A stretch of DNA of 64,000 nt, from the NCBI GenBank assembly GCA_950295325.1, contig OX485808.1:25132527-25196526 (forward strand), in the 5' to 3' direction. Below are positions 33,178 to 44,120 of the stretch, one piece after another. How positions within the stretch are numbered: position 1 is the first letter of the stretch; each line of letters begins with the position of its first letter. The position numbers were made by a program, and so were the translations under genes. Origin of the DNA: Polytrichum commune. Taxonomy: Eukaryota > Streptophyta > Polytrichopsida > Polytrichales > Polytrichaceae. A model generated the notes under the pieces. The model was not told the DNA's origin, did not search any database, and saw nothing but the letters and a program-made list of their open reading frames with translations.

Positions 33178-33723
33178 CTGTGATTAACAACTCGACTAGT
33201 TTAATTCTATGATCCAATAAACAACATTGCATTGAGGAAAAGACGATTATGCGAGGAAAATAGTGCAAGGAGAATGTGGTCAAGTGCAGACTTGCGAACG
33301 AGCGTTCGTGAATGAAGGCTGGGGTGGCGCATCATTTACGAACGCTCGTTCGTGAGCGCAGATAGAAGCACATGTACGAACGCTTGTTCGTGAAGGAGGG
33401 TGAAAGTGGGCGTGAAAGTGTAATGATGCGCATGAACATACATAATACAAGATGCAATACGATACAATAAGTTTGGGAGATGCGACGCAGAGATCATCTG
33501 CTCATATATTAATTCGGTGAATATTTACAATTGTCTCACGTGATAATTTTTCACAGTTTCCTATGGCAAATACATGCCGTGTTCTACAAAATTTATCGGG
33601 CTAAGGGTCCACGTAGAGAAGGGTCCTCGCACGCCTCGTGATGCTGATGGACAGGAACCGCCAAGAACACAACGCGCATGGGTTAGTGGTTACGAACGCG
33701 CGTTCATTAAATGAGTGGTATTC

Positions 33724-36700
33724 TCAGAGGAGAGTTACCTCGTCATCGGGGGGAGGGGCAGCGGCGTTGGACCGAGCAGTTCCCTCCTCTTCGATTAACG
33801 AATGCGCGTTCGTAATCCCCATTGGGCCAGCCGCCTCTGTCTCCATGGCGTCTGTGGCACGCTCCGACTGTGACGCCTGGGTCTGCACAATGTGGTCCGC
33901 GTCGTCGTCTCCGCCCAGGTCAAGAGTGTCCATGCGGACATCCTCCATCTCCGCGGATGGATGTCGTCCCAGGTCAGGGCTCTCAACGTCCATTCCTTGG
34001 ACAGCTGCCGCGTCATTGGGGCTCCCCTGCGTTTCCTCCACAATGACCATGTCAGTGTGTTGCGCAGATTCATCGCCCTGCCTATGCACTACCCTCGGGA
34101 CGACTGTCAAAGAGGCGGTGGCAATAACTGAGGCTAGTCTTACCCTTGGAGGGGGAGGGGTTAGGACTGCCGGACCTGAAGATTCACGAACGCGCATTCG
34201 TAAATCTTCGTCCTCGCGTATGGCAGCCCTTATCGCATCGTCCGAGTTGAAGGGGGTGGCAGTTAATTGAAGGGGCGGAGGACTCCCAGCTGGCGTTGGG
34301 TGTGGTGCTGGTGGGTGCAAAGGTCCTCCGGGGAACAGGCCTGGAGGGGGGGTATGGGAGGGGTATCCTCCGGGGAAGGGGTAAGGCTGTTGTGCTGGCG
34401 CCGAGAAGCTCTGCATATTTATGAGCATCTCAAATATGGCGTCCGTCTTTGCTGCGGACTCCCGCAGCGCCTCCTGCATGCGGGCCATATTTCTTGCACT
34501 CTCCTCTGCCGCAACCGCCATTTCTTCCTTCATTTTTTGCTCTAGCTTGGCATTCAGCTCGGCAACGGTCAACGCCTCCTCCTTCACACGCCTGTTCTTG
34601 TCGTAATCCACCCCCAGCTCCACCATGATGTCCATGTCCCCCTCGTCCTCGTCGGACACCTCGATGATTGCTCCCTCTGGCAACTCCACGTATGGCGTCT
34701 TCTTCATCCTCCTCCTCGTGTTCCGGAAGTGGTCCAAGGATGGACGCGAGCGTTGGTCGAGGAGGTCGAGGAGGTCGAGGGTCTCCATCCTCGGAACCAC
34801 GACGGGCCTGGGAGACACTGACATCGAACAACCGCCAGGTGTGCCGAAGGGTTCCGCACCCGACACTCTAGCGGGGAGGACATCCTGGGTTGTCCCAGCC
34901 GAGGATCCTGTATAGCCCCCCGGTGTCCCTTGGGGGTCAGAAGGGTGACCCGCTGGCGCTAACATCCGTAAAGGAGTGATGTTGAACGACTGCAAGATGG
35001 CGTCCATGTCCACGTCCACGGAGGGGGCGGGCTCGTCCTTGTCTGTCTCCAATCCCGGCATGCCTTCGTCGACGGGCATGCTGAAGTCCTCCCTGGGGAC
35101 ACACATGTCATCGAGGTCCATTGTGGACGCTTTCACCCTGTGGACCTGGTATTCATCCTCGTCTTGGGCGTCAATGTAGTTATTGACGACCAACCCCAGC
35201 ATCTGTACCAACGTTTCCAAACATGTCAGCATATACGAACGTGCGTTCGTAAACATCAACATTGAGACAAGGCCATATCAACGCAAAGGGAAAAAATGCC
35301 ACAACTATTATAACATTTGAATCAATGAAAAATACGAACGAGCGTTCGTAAATCGAAGAATGACAGCTTACCATGGCCGCGTACATGAACTTGCTGCCTC
35401 CAAAGATGTTGTATACAGTCTCTCCAGTGATTGCCAAGCTCTGCAACACTGACACGTAGAACTCCAACCTGAGCTCCAACGCGGGGAAAACCGTGTACAG
35501 TGTCTCCTGCAGCAGTTCCTTGGGAGGGGGTGAGGGATGCTGTATATCTTCTTGAAAGTACTGTTTGCCTTCACAGGCGCTCTCCCATTTCTAAGAGCAT
35601 TGTACGTTAAGAAGATCAAGCTGACAGCTCCCACCTGCTTGTTGCCCCTGGCCTCGTTGATGGCCACGATCCCTTCCGTTTTTGCGGGCACGTAGGTGCT
35701 ATGGTAGATGCTGTATTCAAATATGATGGTATTTTCGTACAGCTCCGTGACAATGGATAGCTTCTCCTGTTCCACTATCCAAAGCCATACGTGAGGCTCC
35801 CTCATTTCAGGCGATCTGTAGTCTTGAAACTTTGCCATGAAAGGGTTGTAGAAGGGAAAATCCTTTGCCCCTTGCCTCGCACCTCCTGGGATCCCCCTGA
35901 AATCAATCAGGGCAAATGGGCAACCCCTGCGGTCCTCCCTCACCTCGGCCCTGCTGATGGTGCCGTCCCACTTAGAAAAAGTGGTCCTCTCCAGCCCGGT
36001 GGTTACCAAACAAAACCTGGCCACTCCCTCGAATGTGGCCCTCCGCTTCCTCTCCAAAAACTTTATATACAACTCCACCTCCTGGGGATCTGTCTCTGCT
36101 TTCTTGGTCCGCTTGTTCCCCTTCAGCTTCAAGACGGAGGCGTGTTCCTTAACTAGCCTACGCATGGAAGAGCCGTTGATGTTATACCCGACCTTGAACT
36201 CCTTCCATCCAGCCCAGTTGATGTCCCCATCGGCCTGGAAGAGTTTGTACTCCAGGACTAGTGCGCCCAACTCCCTCATTGCGTTGGTCTTCAACTTGCG
36301 ATGTTCGCACCACTCCTTGATGGAGTACGTTCCGGGCCTGTGGTTTGGCCTCTTCAAAAAAATCTTCGGGTAGGGGATTGTTCTCCCGACGGTGTTCCCA
36401 AGAGCATGAACTGCACATCTCTGCAATTCCGACTCCGTCAACCCCTGAAGAGGCCTAAAAAATTCCCTCAGCAGCGGAGGCGCTTCCCTAGTCTTCTCCT
36501 GATTATATTTTTCTTCAGTGTCGGGGTTGACGAGATCCCCCGCACTGTGAGCATAAAAAAATTGGGTCCACAAATCCCAGGTGTCTCTGTTGCAACAAAT
36601 AAGCCGGAGCTCACCCTTCAGCTCGAGCACTGACTTCGTTGAAGTGGACTTCATGTCGATGGAAGAGAATTTGTCCACCATCGCATCGCAAAATGCCTGC

Positions 36701-38108
36701 ATTAGAAAGGAATGTCAGCGGTCAATCAAATACGAACGCACGTTCGTAAATAAAATGATCAGGAATGTTCTAAAGGAACCTGAGAATTACGAACGCTCGT
36801 TCGTAAACTTACCTTCCATTGTGGAGACTGGTTTTTCGCATTCTCCCTCTCCTTTGGTGGGCACCCGTGTGCCACCCACACGTCTCTCGCAGCCACTATG
36901 TTTGCTGCCCATGATGCCTCAAACGCTTTGATCTTATTCCCGGAATTTAAAAATGTCGAAATTTTCCGGAGTTTGTCCCAGTCGTCTGACCACACCAGGA
37001 ACGCCTTCCAGTAGCGCAGGTCCCCCTTCAGCTCATGCTGGAAGTTATCATCCTTGAGGATGATCTGCGATGCCCCCAGGCTGTGCTGTCCATCAATAAT
37101 CCAGAACTCCCCGTTCTGGATTCTTGCCCAATCTCTCTCCGTGGGACGGGAAGTGAAACCCTTTGGCATAACGCACACAGTTTGCCTATCCCACTTCACG
37201 TTATTCATCAAGTTGTTGATTTGCCACTTCACACCTCCGCTTTCACGTGACCTCACCACCCACTTGTTGGGGGATTTCTCGCATTTGAAGCAGTCCACGT
37301 TGAAGGTGAAGTGCCGTCCCATGGGCCAGCAATCCTTCGAGTAATTGTTGAAGTCGCGAAGGATATGAGTCGCCTTTGCCGCATCAGGGTTTTCCCCCTT
37401 CTTCAAAGGAGTCGGCATGACAGGCGGCGAGTTGACCTCAGCTGTCTCCGTGACACCAGACTTCTCCATATCGTCCCGAGTTCTTTTAGATGGCGTGGAG
37501 TGTCTGCTTGGCCCTTCTGACAATCTGCTAGCTGAAGGCACTGGCCGCGGCGCACTTCTAGAACCTCTTGCTCCGGATGCAGTAGGTTTTTTGGGACTCT
37601 TCTTCTTCTTGTTGGCCTCCACGACGGCACTGTTATACTTGGACATATTTAGGGCCAGTGCAGTCAACTTCCTGGCTGTCCAATGTTGGCTGAGGCTGTA
37701 CTTCGTGAAAAGGTTCATGAGGTCGAAATGTTTGGCATCCTCTACAACATTATTCTGTGCGTATGTATGGGAGAAAGGGTGCCTCCTGAAGTCCAGCAGG
37801 AGGTTGATGTGGTCTTTTTTGTTTTTCAAGTCCAAGATAACAAAATCACCCTGTGCCTCTATGGATTCTATCTCCCATGTCTTCATCTGCACCCACTGCT
37901 CCGGCTGGTCTGGCCTTGTCTCCAACTCGTATGTGAATCTCAGGGCGAACAATCCACCCTCGATTTTCTCCGGGAGCGCCGTCCACTCCCCCATGAAGTC
38001 ATCTTTGGGGACGTAATTATCGTTCCCATTGTCATCTGTCACTGACTCCGGAAGCCGATCCAACTGAACCGCGAACATCTCGATTGCGCTTCTGATTGGT
38101 CTAGCCAT
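33724..38108 (-). CDS. Large uncharacterised protein with DGQHS motif (three coding exons)
   Basis: Exons 36813-38108, 35372-36696 and 33724-35202 have clean junctions (TTGCAG|ATGGCT, GGAAG|GTAAGT, ATGCAG|GCATTT, GCCATG|GTAAGC, GTACAG|ATGCTG), all in phase 0. The start ATG at 38108 directly follows an acceptor, so the leader is spliced. The product is about 1,366 residues. Residues 335-350 read FWIIDGQHSLGASQII, which resembles the DGQHR/DGHHR signature of the ParB/Srx and DndB superfamily; this is inference from one motif. A basic KKKKSPKK stretch at 167-174 may be a nuclear signal. Exon 2 is globular and unrecognised. Exon 3 is acidic, Pro-rich and partly coiled coil. Exon 2 needs one extra base in a G5 run at 35526-35530 to stay in frame. 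All introns carry the TTACGAACG palindrome. Confidence 0.75.
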
Positions 38109-38567
38109 CTGCAATGTAACAGACACATTCAGAATTGCATATACGAACGCGCGTTTGTTACTGACATTTGCAGGTCGTCAATAAATTATTTATTATTGGC
38201 AAGACATCTGTTGGTTCTTGTTTACGAACGTTCGTTCGCAAATTTGGTTTGATTTCCAAGGTGTTATTCATTTTCAATAAATACGAACGCGCGTTCGTAT
38301 TTGTGTGCTGTGATGTTCATATGGCGTAATCAAAAGGTGTAGGGTTCGTTTTTATTTTCATTTTTTGGGCTCATTTTTATTAGTTTTTGGGTACACATAT
38401 TTATGTCCATGCCTTTGTGTAGATTTACGAACGCGCGTTCGCAAATCTTGGGTGTGTTTGGATCCCTGGTTACGAACGATCGTTCATAAATCTAGGATAT
38501 TGATGTGATTCAGTGTTTGTTCATGAACGGACGTTCGCAAATACAAGATGTTCCTTATTTAATCAAT

Positions 38568-38861
38568 TACGAACGCACGTTCATAAAAGTAAAAGGTGAG
38601 TGCGTATTTTACGAACGCACGTTCATAAAAGTAGAAGGTGAGTGCGTATTTTACGAACGCACGTTCGGAAAATTAGAAGGTGAGTGGGTATTTTACGAAC
38701 GCACGTTCGTAAAGGTAGAAGGTGAGTGGGTATTTTACGAACGCACGTTCGTAAAGGTAGAAGGTAAGTGGGTATTTTACGAACGCACGTTCGTAAAAGT
38801 AGAAGGTGAGTGCGTATTTTACGAACGTGCGTTCATAAAAGTAAAGGGCTTGGTGTATTAG
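38568..38861. repeat. 42-bp tandem array built on the palindrome
   Basis: Seven units start at 38568, 38610, 38652, 38694, 38736, 38778 and 38820, an exact 42-bp spacing. Each unit is one palindrome plus a linker like AAGTAGAAGGTGAGTG. Because 42 is a multiple of 3, both strands stay open (14-residue repeats YERTFVKVEGEWVF and its minus-strand counterpart). The linker contains GTGAGT-like donor sequences, but there is no evidence that it is translated. Confidence 0.92.
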
Positions 38862-38899
38862 ATGTATAAACGCCACATTTACGAACGATCGTTCGTAAA

Positions 38900-41800
38900 T
38901 GTGGTCGTCTGTGTATGATAATAAATGCTTTCCGTACATATACGGATATGTATACATACGTATACGTATGTATGGGTTTATGAATGTTGCTATCGACATT
39001 GCTTGGATTTCTGCCTGCAACTCTTGATCAGAATGATGAAACACAAAGTGAAATATGTAATGACAACAACATTGAGATTCAGTGATTAAGAATTCATAAT
39101 GAAGGGGAAAGTCCTAATTCATACAAAACATGACAAAGCTCATAATGCATAAAACATGACACATGGAATTCAACAAAGAACAATTTCAGATTGCAAAGAA
39201 GTATTTTGAAAAGGAAACCTGTACTCACATTGAATTGTTGCAAACCCAAAACCTGCTGCCTGCTACTCAGAAATCCAGAAACCTCACAAATGCACTGATT
39301 TCGCTTTCAAATGCAATTTCTACCCTCGCTCCTTTCTCACACTCTCAAGCCTTCAGAACTTATTTACAAATCCTACAAATATTCTGATGTACACACAACT
39401 CACAAGCTTTCTGAAACTCTCAAGCTCTCAAGCTTTTTGCAACACTCAACCTCTCAAGCTTTCTAAAACTCTCAAGCTTTCTAAAACACTCAACCTCTCA
39501 ACTTTCTAAAACACTCAACCTCTCAAGCTTTCTAAAACTCTAAACCTCTCAAGCTTTCCAAAACTCTCAACCTTCTCAAGATTTCTACAAATATCAACCT
39601 CTCAAGCGATCCTACTCTCAAGCTTCTGACAATGCGCGCCAAGAATAAACATAAAATGCGGCTATACAAATGGCCAGGGCTTCGCCGCACCTAAGCTCTC
39701 CCCTCCTCCTCTGCTCCAAATGACAAATGAGGAGGAGAGGAAGAGGCGCGGGGAGGTAGCCGGCACCGCTAGGGTTTCCTGGCGGCTGCCACGTGGCTGA
39801 CAGCCACTGGCCAGGGCTGGGATGGGGGAGGGGATGGGGATGGGGATGGGGATGGATGGGAGGGGAATGGGGATGGGGATGGATGGGAGGGGAATGGGGA
39901 TAGGGAGGGATGAGGGTTTACGAATTAAGAAATACGAAATGGTGGGAGCTTAGTTCGGGGACATGAATTTTACATTCCGTATCCCCTTAATACCTCTACA
40001 GTTGGATTCCTTGTAAACATATTTTAGAAAAGTATGTTCAGTTAATTTGTACAACACAATGCATGTCATTTAGTAGGTTTTCGATGAAGAATCCACCCCA
40101 ATGTGTGTATGGTGTTTTGCAAAATAGAGTTTTCATGAACCACACATCCTTAAAGTTGTTCAATGGTTCCTCAAACAAATTTTACATACATAAAGGACGC
40201 ATTTTGAATTGTGGAGAGGGGCTATCAGATTCTCCTCAAGAGGTGGGGGAAAATTCATTTTTCAATACGATGTCATTAATTTCATGAGGTGTTAGCTTGA
40301 CCCACCCTTAATATGATATTTAGTGTTAGATACTCTAAATACGAACGCATAGTACACTAAGGGCCTGTTTAGACTTGGGGCCAAGGCCATTGTGAACGAA
40401 GGCCAATATGTCCCATGTGGCATGCAAATGGGCCCCCAAGGCCATTAATAAGAAAGTAACCTAACTCCATTCATTGCTTTCATGTGTAAACCTATTTAGG
40501 TGGGGTTGGGGCCATTTGGAGGTTGCAATTATGAGAGGGTTATGAGAGGTTCCAACGTACTCATGAACTATTCTATGGATAATAATTAAAGTATAATAAA
40601 TTTAGAATTTCTCCCCTCCTACTCAATGCTCAAAGAATAAACTACTATAAGCGAATAAAAGCTCTAACAATGGCCTCAACACGAGGGAAAGAGTCCACAA
40701 TGTTGGGAGCTCTCTTTTCCAAGGCTTGAGGCCATTGTCATGATGAATAAAATAATTTATTTGTGATTGGCCCCAACTCATGGTGTAAACTTGAAGAGGA
40801 AAATCCTAGCCTTTCTACCAATGAGAGGCGTGGATTTCTTTCACCCCAACCCATTTTTGAGCCTTGACTCCAAGTCTAAACCCGTCCTAAGTATCACTAA
40901 CGATCTAAACCCTAAGCCCGCAAACCACATATTAGACAACTTTCACAAACCATATACACTAACCCCAAACCCCAAACCCTAAACCCTACATCTTTTTATC
41001 TTACCAACCCTTCTTAGGAGGTCAAGTCATTTAATTAGTTGTCGACTTGAACTAACAAACGAATACTAGTGCCATCAACTTTAAATTTCACCAATGATCA
41101 ATTGCATTTAAACTTATAGTTCATAATATGGTCCGATGTTTGGCGAGCCTCAAGTGTAGGGGGTGGATTCAAATGAAAAATCCACCCGCAAGCATGTGTA
41201 TATGGTGTTTTAAAATATAATTTTTTCATGGACAATATGTCTTTCAAGGTGTTCAATGGTTCCTTAAAAAAAATGATTGGATAAAGGACTCAATTTCATA
41301 TTGTGGCGAGCCTGCGCTATCCTAAACCTTTACAAAAGGTGGAGGAAATTTTATTTCCCATAGGATGTCAAACACATGATATTAATAATTGTACGTGTGA
41401 CTTCACGTAGGCATGGTTTCAATTCTTATCATTATCGTATGCACCGTTCCAAAGTGATTGATCATTTCCAATCATGCCATTTTAATTCATTATTTTCAAA
41501 CCTAGTGTTACATTTGAATGAAGACCTTACCTACATATATTGGGTATGATTACTTCAAAATGCCCTCAATTTACCTAGTACAACCATTATGGATTAAGCG
41601 ACTTTTTATTGGTATTCATGCAGTTGGTGACCATATTACGGGCATTTTTTTTATGTGAATCATATGATACCTACAATTTTAGGGGCTTCCACAACATGTT
41701 TTTAGCTACTCTTACCTCATTGTGTGTGTGAATATGTATTACCCTAAACCCTTCATCACTTTATTAGGTATAATCAATCGTCAATTAACTTGGACTTCAC

Positions 41801-42150
41801 ACCTTAGTTGCAAATCATTTAAATTCAATGTTAACCATAAACCTATATAGACATTATAAATCTAATATTATATATGTGTGTATATATAATATAATATAAT
41901 ATAATATACAATATGAAATTCATATATACATATAAATATAGACATATATTCACGTGAGACCTTGGTGACAACTAAGGTGTGCGACCGATTGACATATTTA
42001 CAATATGTTGCGTGCATGCAAGACATGTTCCATACATAATGCTATTTATTTATTCTGTATGGATGGAATGGCATATTGTTAGGTCAAAGTAGGCGGCGGG
42101 AATCCGTTTTTTAAATAGCATCCAAGGGATTTTGAACCATCAGGGGGGAG
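38900..42150. other. Gene-free, repeat-rich interval
   Basis: No credible gene. It holds a CTCTCAAGCTTTCT minisatellite (39404-39610), a GGGGATGGGGATGGATGG run (39815-39905), two diverged direct copies of a segment of about 230 bp (about 40070-40300 and 41160-41390), a MITE (40361-40887), telomere-like CCCTAAA units (about 40962-40990) and an ATATAATATA microsatellite (41880-41915). Confidence 0.65.
40361..40887. mobile_element. Tourist-like MITE, 527 bp
   Basis: Ends GGGCCTGTTTAGACTTGG and CCAAGTCTAAACCCGTCC pair at 15 of 18 bases and are flanked by TAA on both sides (40358-40360, 40888-40890). It has no coding capacity. Repeated GGCCTTGG and GGCCATTG blocks occur inside. It landed next to a half-palindrome (TACGAACGCATAG at 40340). 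Confidence 0.8.
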
Positions 42151-42425
42151 GTACTTAAAGCTCTTTCCCCCACATCAGAGCTCTTTTCTGCGGCACAACC
42201 AAGTGTGCGCTCCACAGACCTGACTGGAACGAGCACAAACCATTTTCTTGTGCGCCCACCCTATACCTCCCAGGTACACAATAGGTTGCACATACCCGCA
42301 TATACCGCCGCAAATACCGGAAGTTTACAAACGCACGTTCGTAAAGATGACTTAGTAGCGACATGTGATGCGAGTGGTTTAGATATGTAGTTTAGACGAG
42401 TGGTTTAGACGAGTGGTTCAGACAT

Positions 42426-43061
42426 GTGATGCGAGTGGTTTACGAACGTGCGTTCGTAAGTAGAGCATTGGACATACTCAGCGTAGATTTACTTACAGGT
42501 AGTCACAGGCACGAAAATGTTCAATTATATACGAACGTGCGTTCGTATATATTTCCTTCCAGATACATGCGCACGTAAGTTGTTGTGATGCGAGTGGTTT
42601 ACGAACGTGCGTTCGTAAGTAGAGCATTGGACATACTCAGCGTAGATTTACTTACAGGTAGTCACAGGCACGAAAATGTTCAATTATATACGAACGTGCG
42701 TTCGTATATATTTCCTTCCAGATACAGGCGCACGTAAGTTGTTGTGATGCGAGTGGTTTACGAACGTGCGTTCGTAAGTAGAGCATTGGACATACTCAGC
42801 GTAGATTTACTTACAGGTAGTCACAGGCACGAAAATGTTCAATTATATACGAACGTGCGTTCGTATATATTTCCTTCCAGATACAGGCGCACGTAAGTTG
42901 TTGTGATGCGAGTGGTTTACGAACGTGCGTTCGTAAGTAGAGCATTCGATAATACTCCACGTTGACCTACTTATAGGTAGTCGTGGGCGCTAAAATGTTC
43001 AATGATATACGAACGTGCGTTCGTATATTTTCCTCCTAACCCTCAAAGACACCTACGCTCC
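42426..43061. repeat. 159-bp tandem array with two palindromes per unit
   Basis: Units start at 42426, 42585, 42744 and 42903, exactly 159 bp apart. Each holds two palindromes, TTTACGAACGTGCGTTCGTAA and TATACGAACGTGCGTTCGTA, about 88 bp apart. The first three units are nearly identical and the fourth is diverged, which points to recent amplification. Confidence 0.93.
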
Positions 43062-43848
43062 CGTGACTCTGTTATGTCCAACTGAACATATGATGGTCTG
43101 GTATTCACAAACGTGCGTTCATAAATATCAATTGATATTATTTTGCAATTATACATAAACATCCGTTCATTTATGCACATATATGCCTCCTACTACTACG
43201 CTATAGATGTTTCTTCTGATGGGTCAACATTTTTACAAACACGGTCAGGGCTAGAACACATGATTGATCGTTCGTATGCATACGCCCATATGTTTCGGCC
43301 AGGACTTACGAACGATTGTTCGTATACATACACCCTTGAGTTTAGGCTCTACCTTGGGTTCGGTCGTTCCTAGACACACACCCGTCAAAGACATGCCCTT
43401 CAATTACGATGCTTGTTGCATGTGGATAATGATGCAGATGCATTTTGGGTGCTCCTGAGCAATGCACGTTGCTTATCCCTTTTACAATTCATTGTTTGTT
43501 GGGTTGATGTTCTCGTCCGCGCGTTCGTGAATATATGTGCGTATGCTCTCCTTTGTTGGTTGGCAACACTTCCCATGTTTTATTAGCAAATCGACCAAAA
43601 CCCTTCACGGGTAATATGTACCACAATTGCATGCCGTTGTCCATTGGTGTGTGACTCCCACGTAGTATTTGCTTGTCATGGCGTTGTTTTCGAACGCACG
43701 TTCGTCTTCATATATGAGGTCCCCCAATGGTGCCGCGAGAGTTGTTTGTGTTTTTTGAGCCATATATCTACACAGCTCTCGTTTTCACTTTTGTGTGCAT
43801 TGCGGTGCTTCTTGTTTTGGTCATTGATTAGTGGTTTGCTTAGGTTGG

Positions 43849-44120
43849 ATGGCGCTGCCCGTGGCATATAGTTCATTGGAGTTGTCCACAATTTCTTCCT
43901 CCTCCGATGGTGAGTGTGAACTTTCTTCCCCTTCGGCGGGTTGTAATGGTCTGCCAAACGTGATGGGGGAGTTTGTGGATACATCCTCCCATGAATCTTT
44001 AGAAGTGCACGAACAATCTCTACATTCCAAGGATGACCACGATGACATTCCGTTGTGTGCCGGTTTCGGGAGGGAGCAATGGGTTGGCCTTAATGTCGTC
44101 CTACTCAACGACATTGGTGT
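43849..44120 (+). pseudogene. DUF7869-like gene, 5' part (disrupted by CACTA element)
   Basis: An acceptor-like TTGCTTAG precedes a frame with ATG at 43849. It encodes about 90 residues, Ser- and acid-rich at first (SSSSDGECELSS) and ending in VVLLNDIGV. At 44120 the CACTA terminus begins. Removing the element and joining 44120 to the minus strand at 20049 keeps the same frame into the 3' part of the gene. This is a coding-exon insertion that split the gene. Confidence 0.7.

Larger units (their letters stand above)
33291..43705. repeat. Dispersed 20-bp palindrome family TTACGAACGNNCGTTCGTAA
   Basis: At least 36 recognisable copies (plus several degraded ones) of a palindrome with 9-bp half-sites TTACGAACG and CGTTCGTAA around a variable dinucleotide (AG, CT, CG, GT/TG, CA, AT, TT). 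Examples lie at 33337, 35234, 35332, 36731, 36788, 38142, 38281, 38425, 38877, 42439 and 42527. They occur in introns, in the leader and 3' region, and even in coding sequence of the gene at 33724-38108 (33796, 34185). They are also the core of two tandem arrays (38568-38861 and 42426-43061). None was seen outside this 10.4-kb interval. No target duplications flank single copies. Confidence 0.93.

Noticed and set aside
35791-36633. Plus-strand open frames of 110-138 codons
   Set aside because: Antisense shadows of exon 2 of the DGQHS gene.
37417-38016. Plus-strand open frame of 199 codons
   Set aside because: Antisense shadow of exon 1 of the DGQHS gene.
38505-39044. Repeat protein with YERTFVKVEGEWVF units
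   Set aside because: The array is open on both strands because its period is a multiple of three; no start, splice or flanking coding support.
38568-43061. CRISPR-like array
   Set aside because: Units are wholly repeated with no unique spacers of constant length, the DNA is eukaryotic and there are no cas genes; these are tandem repeats.
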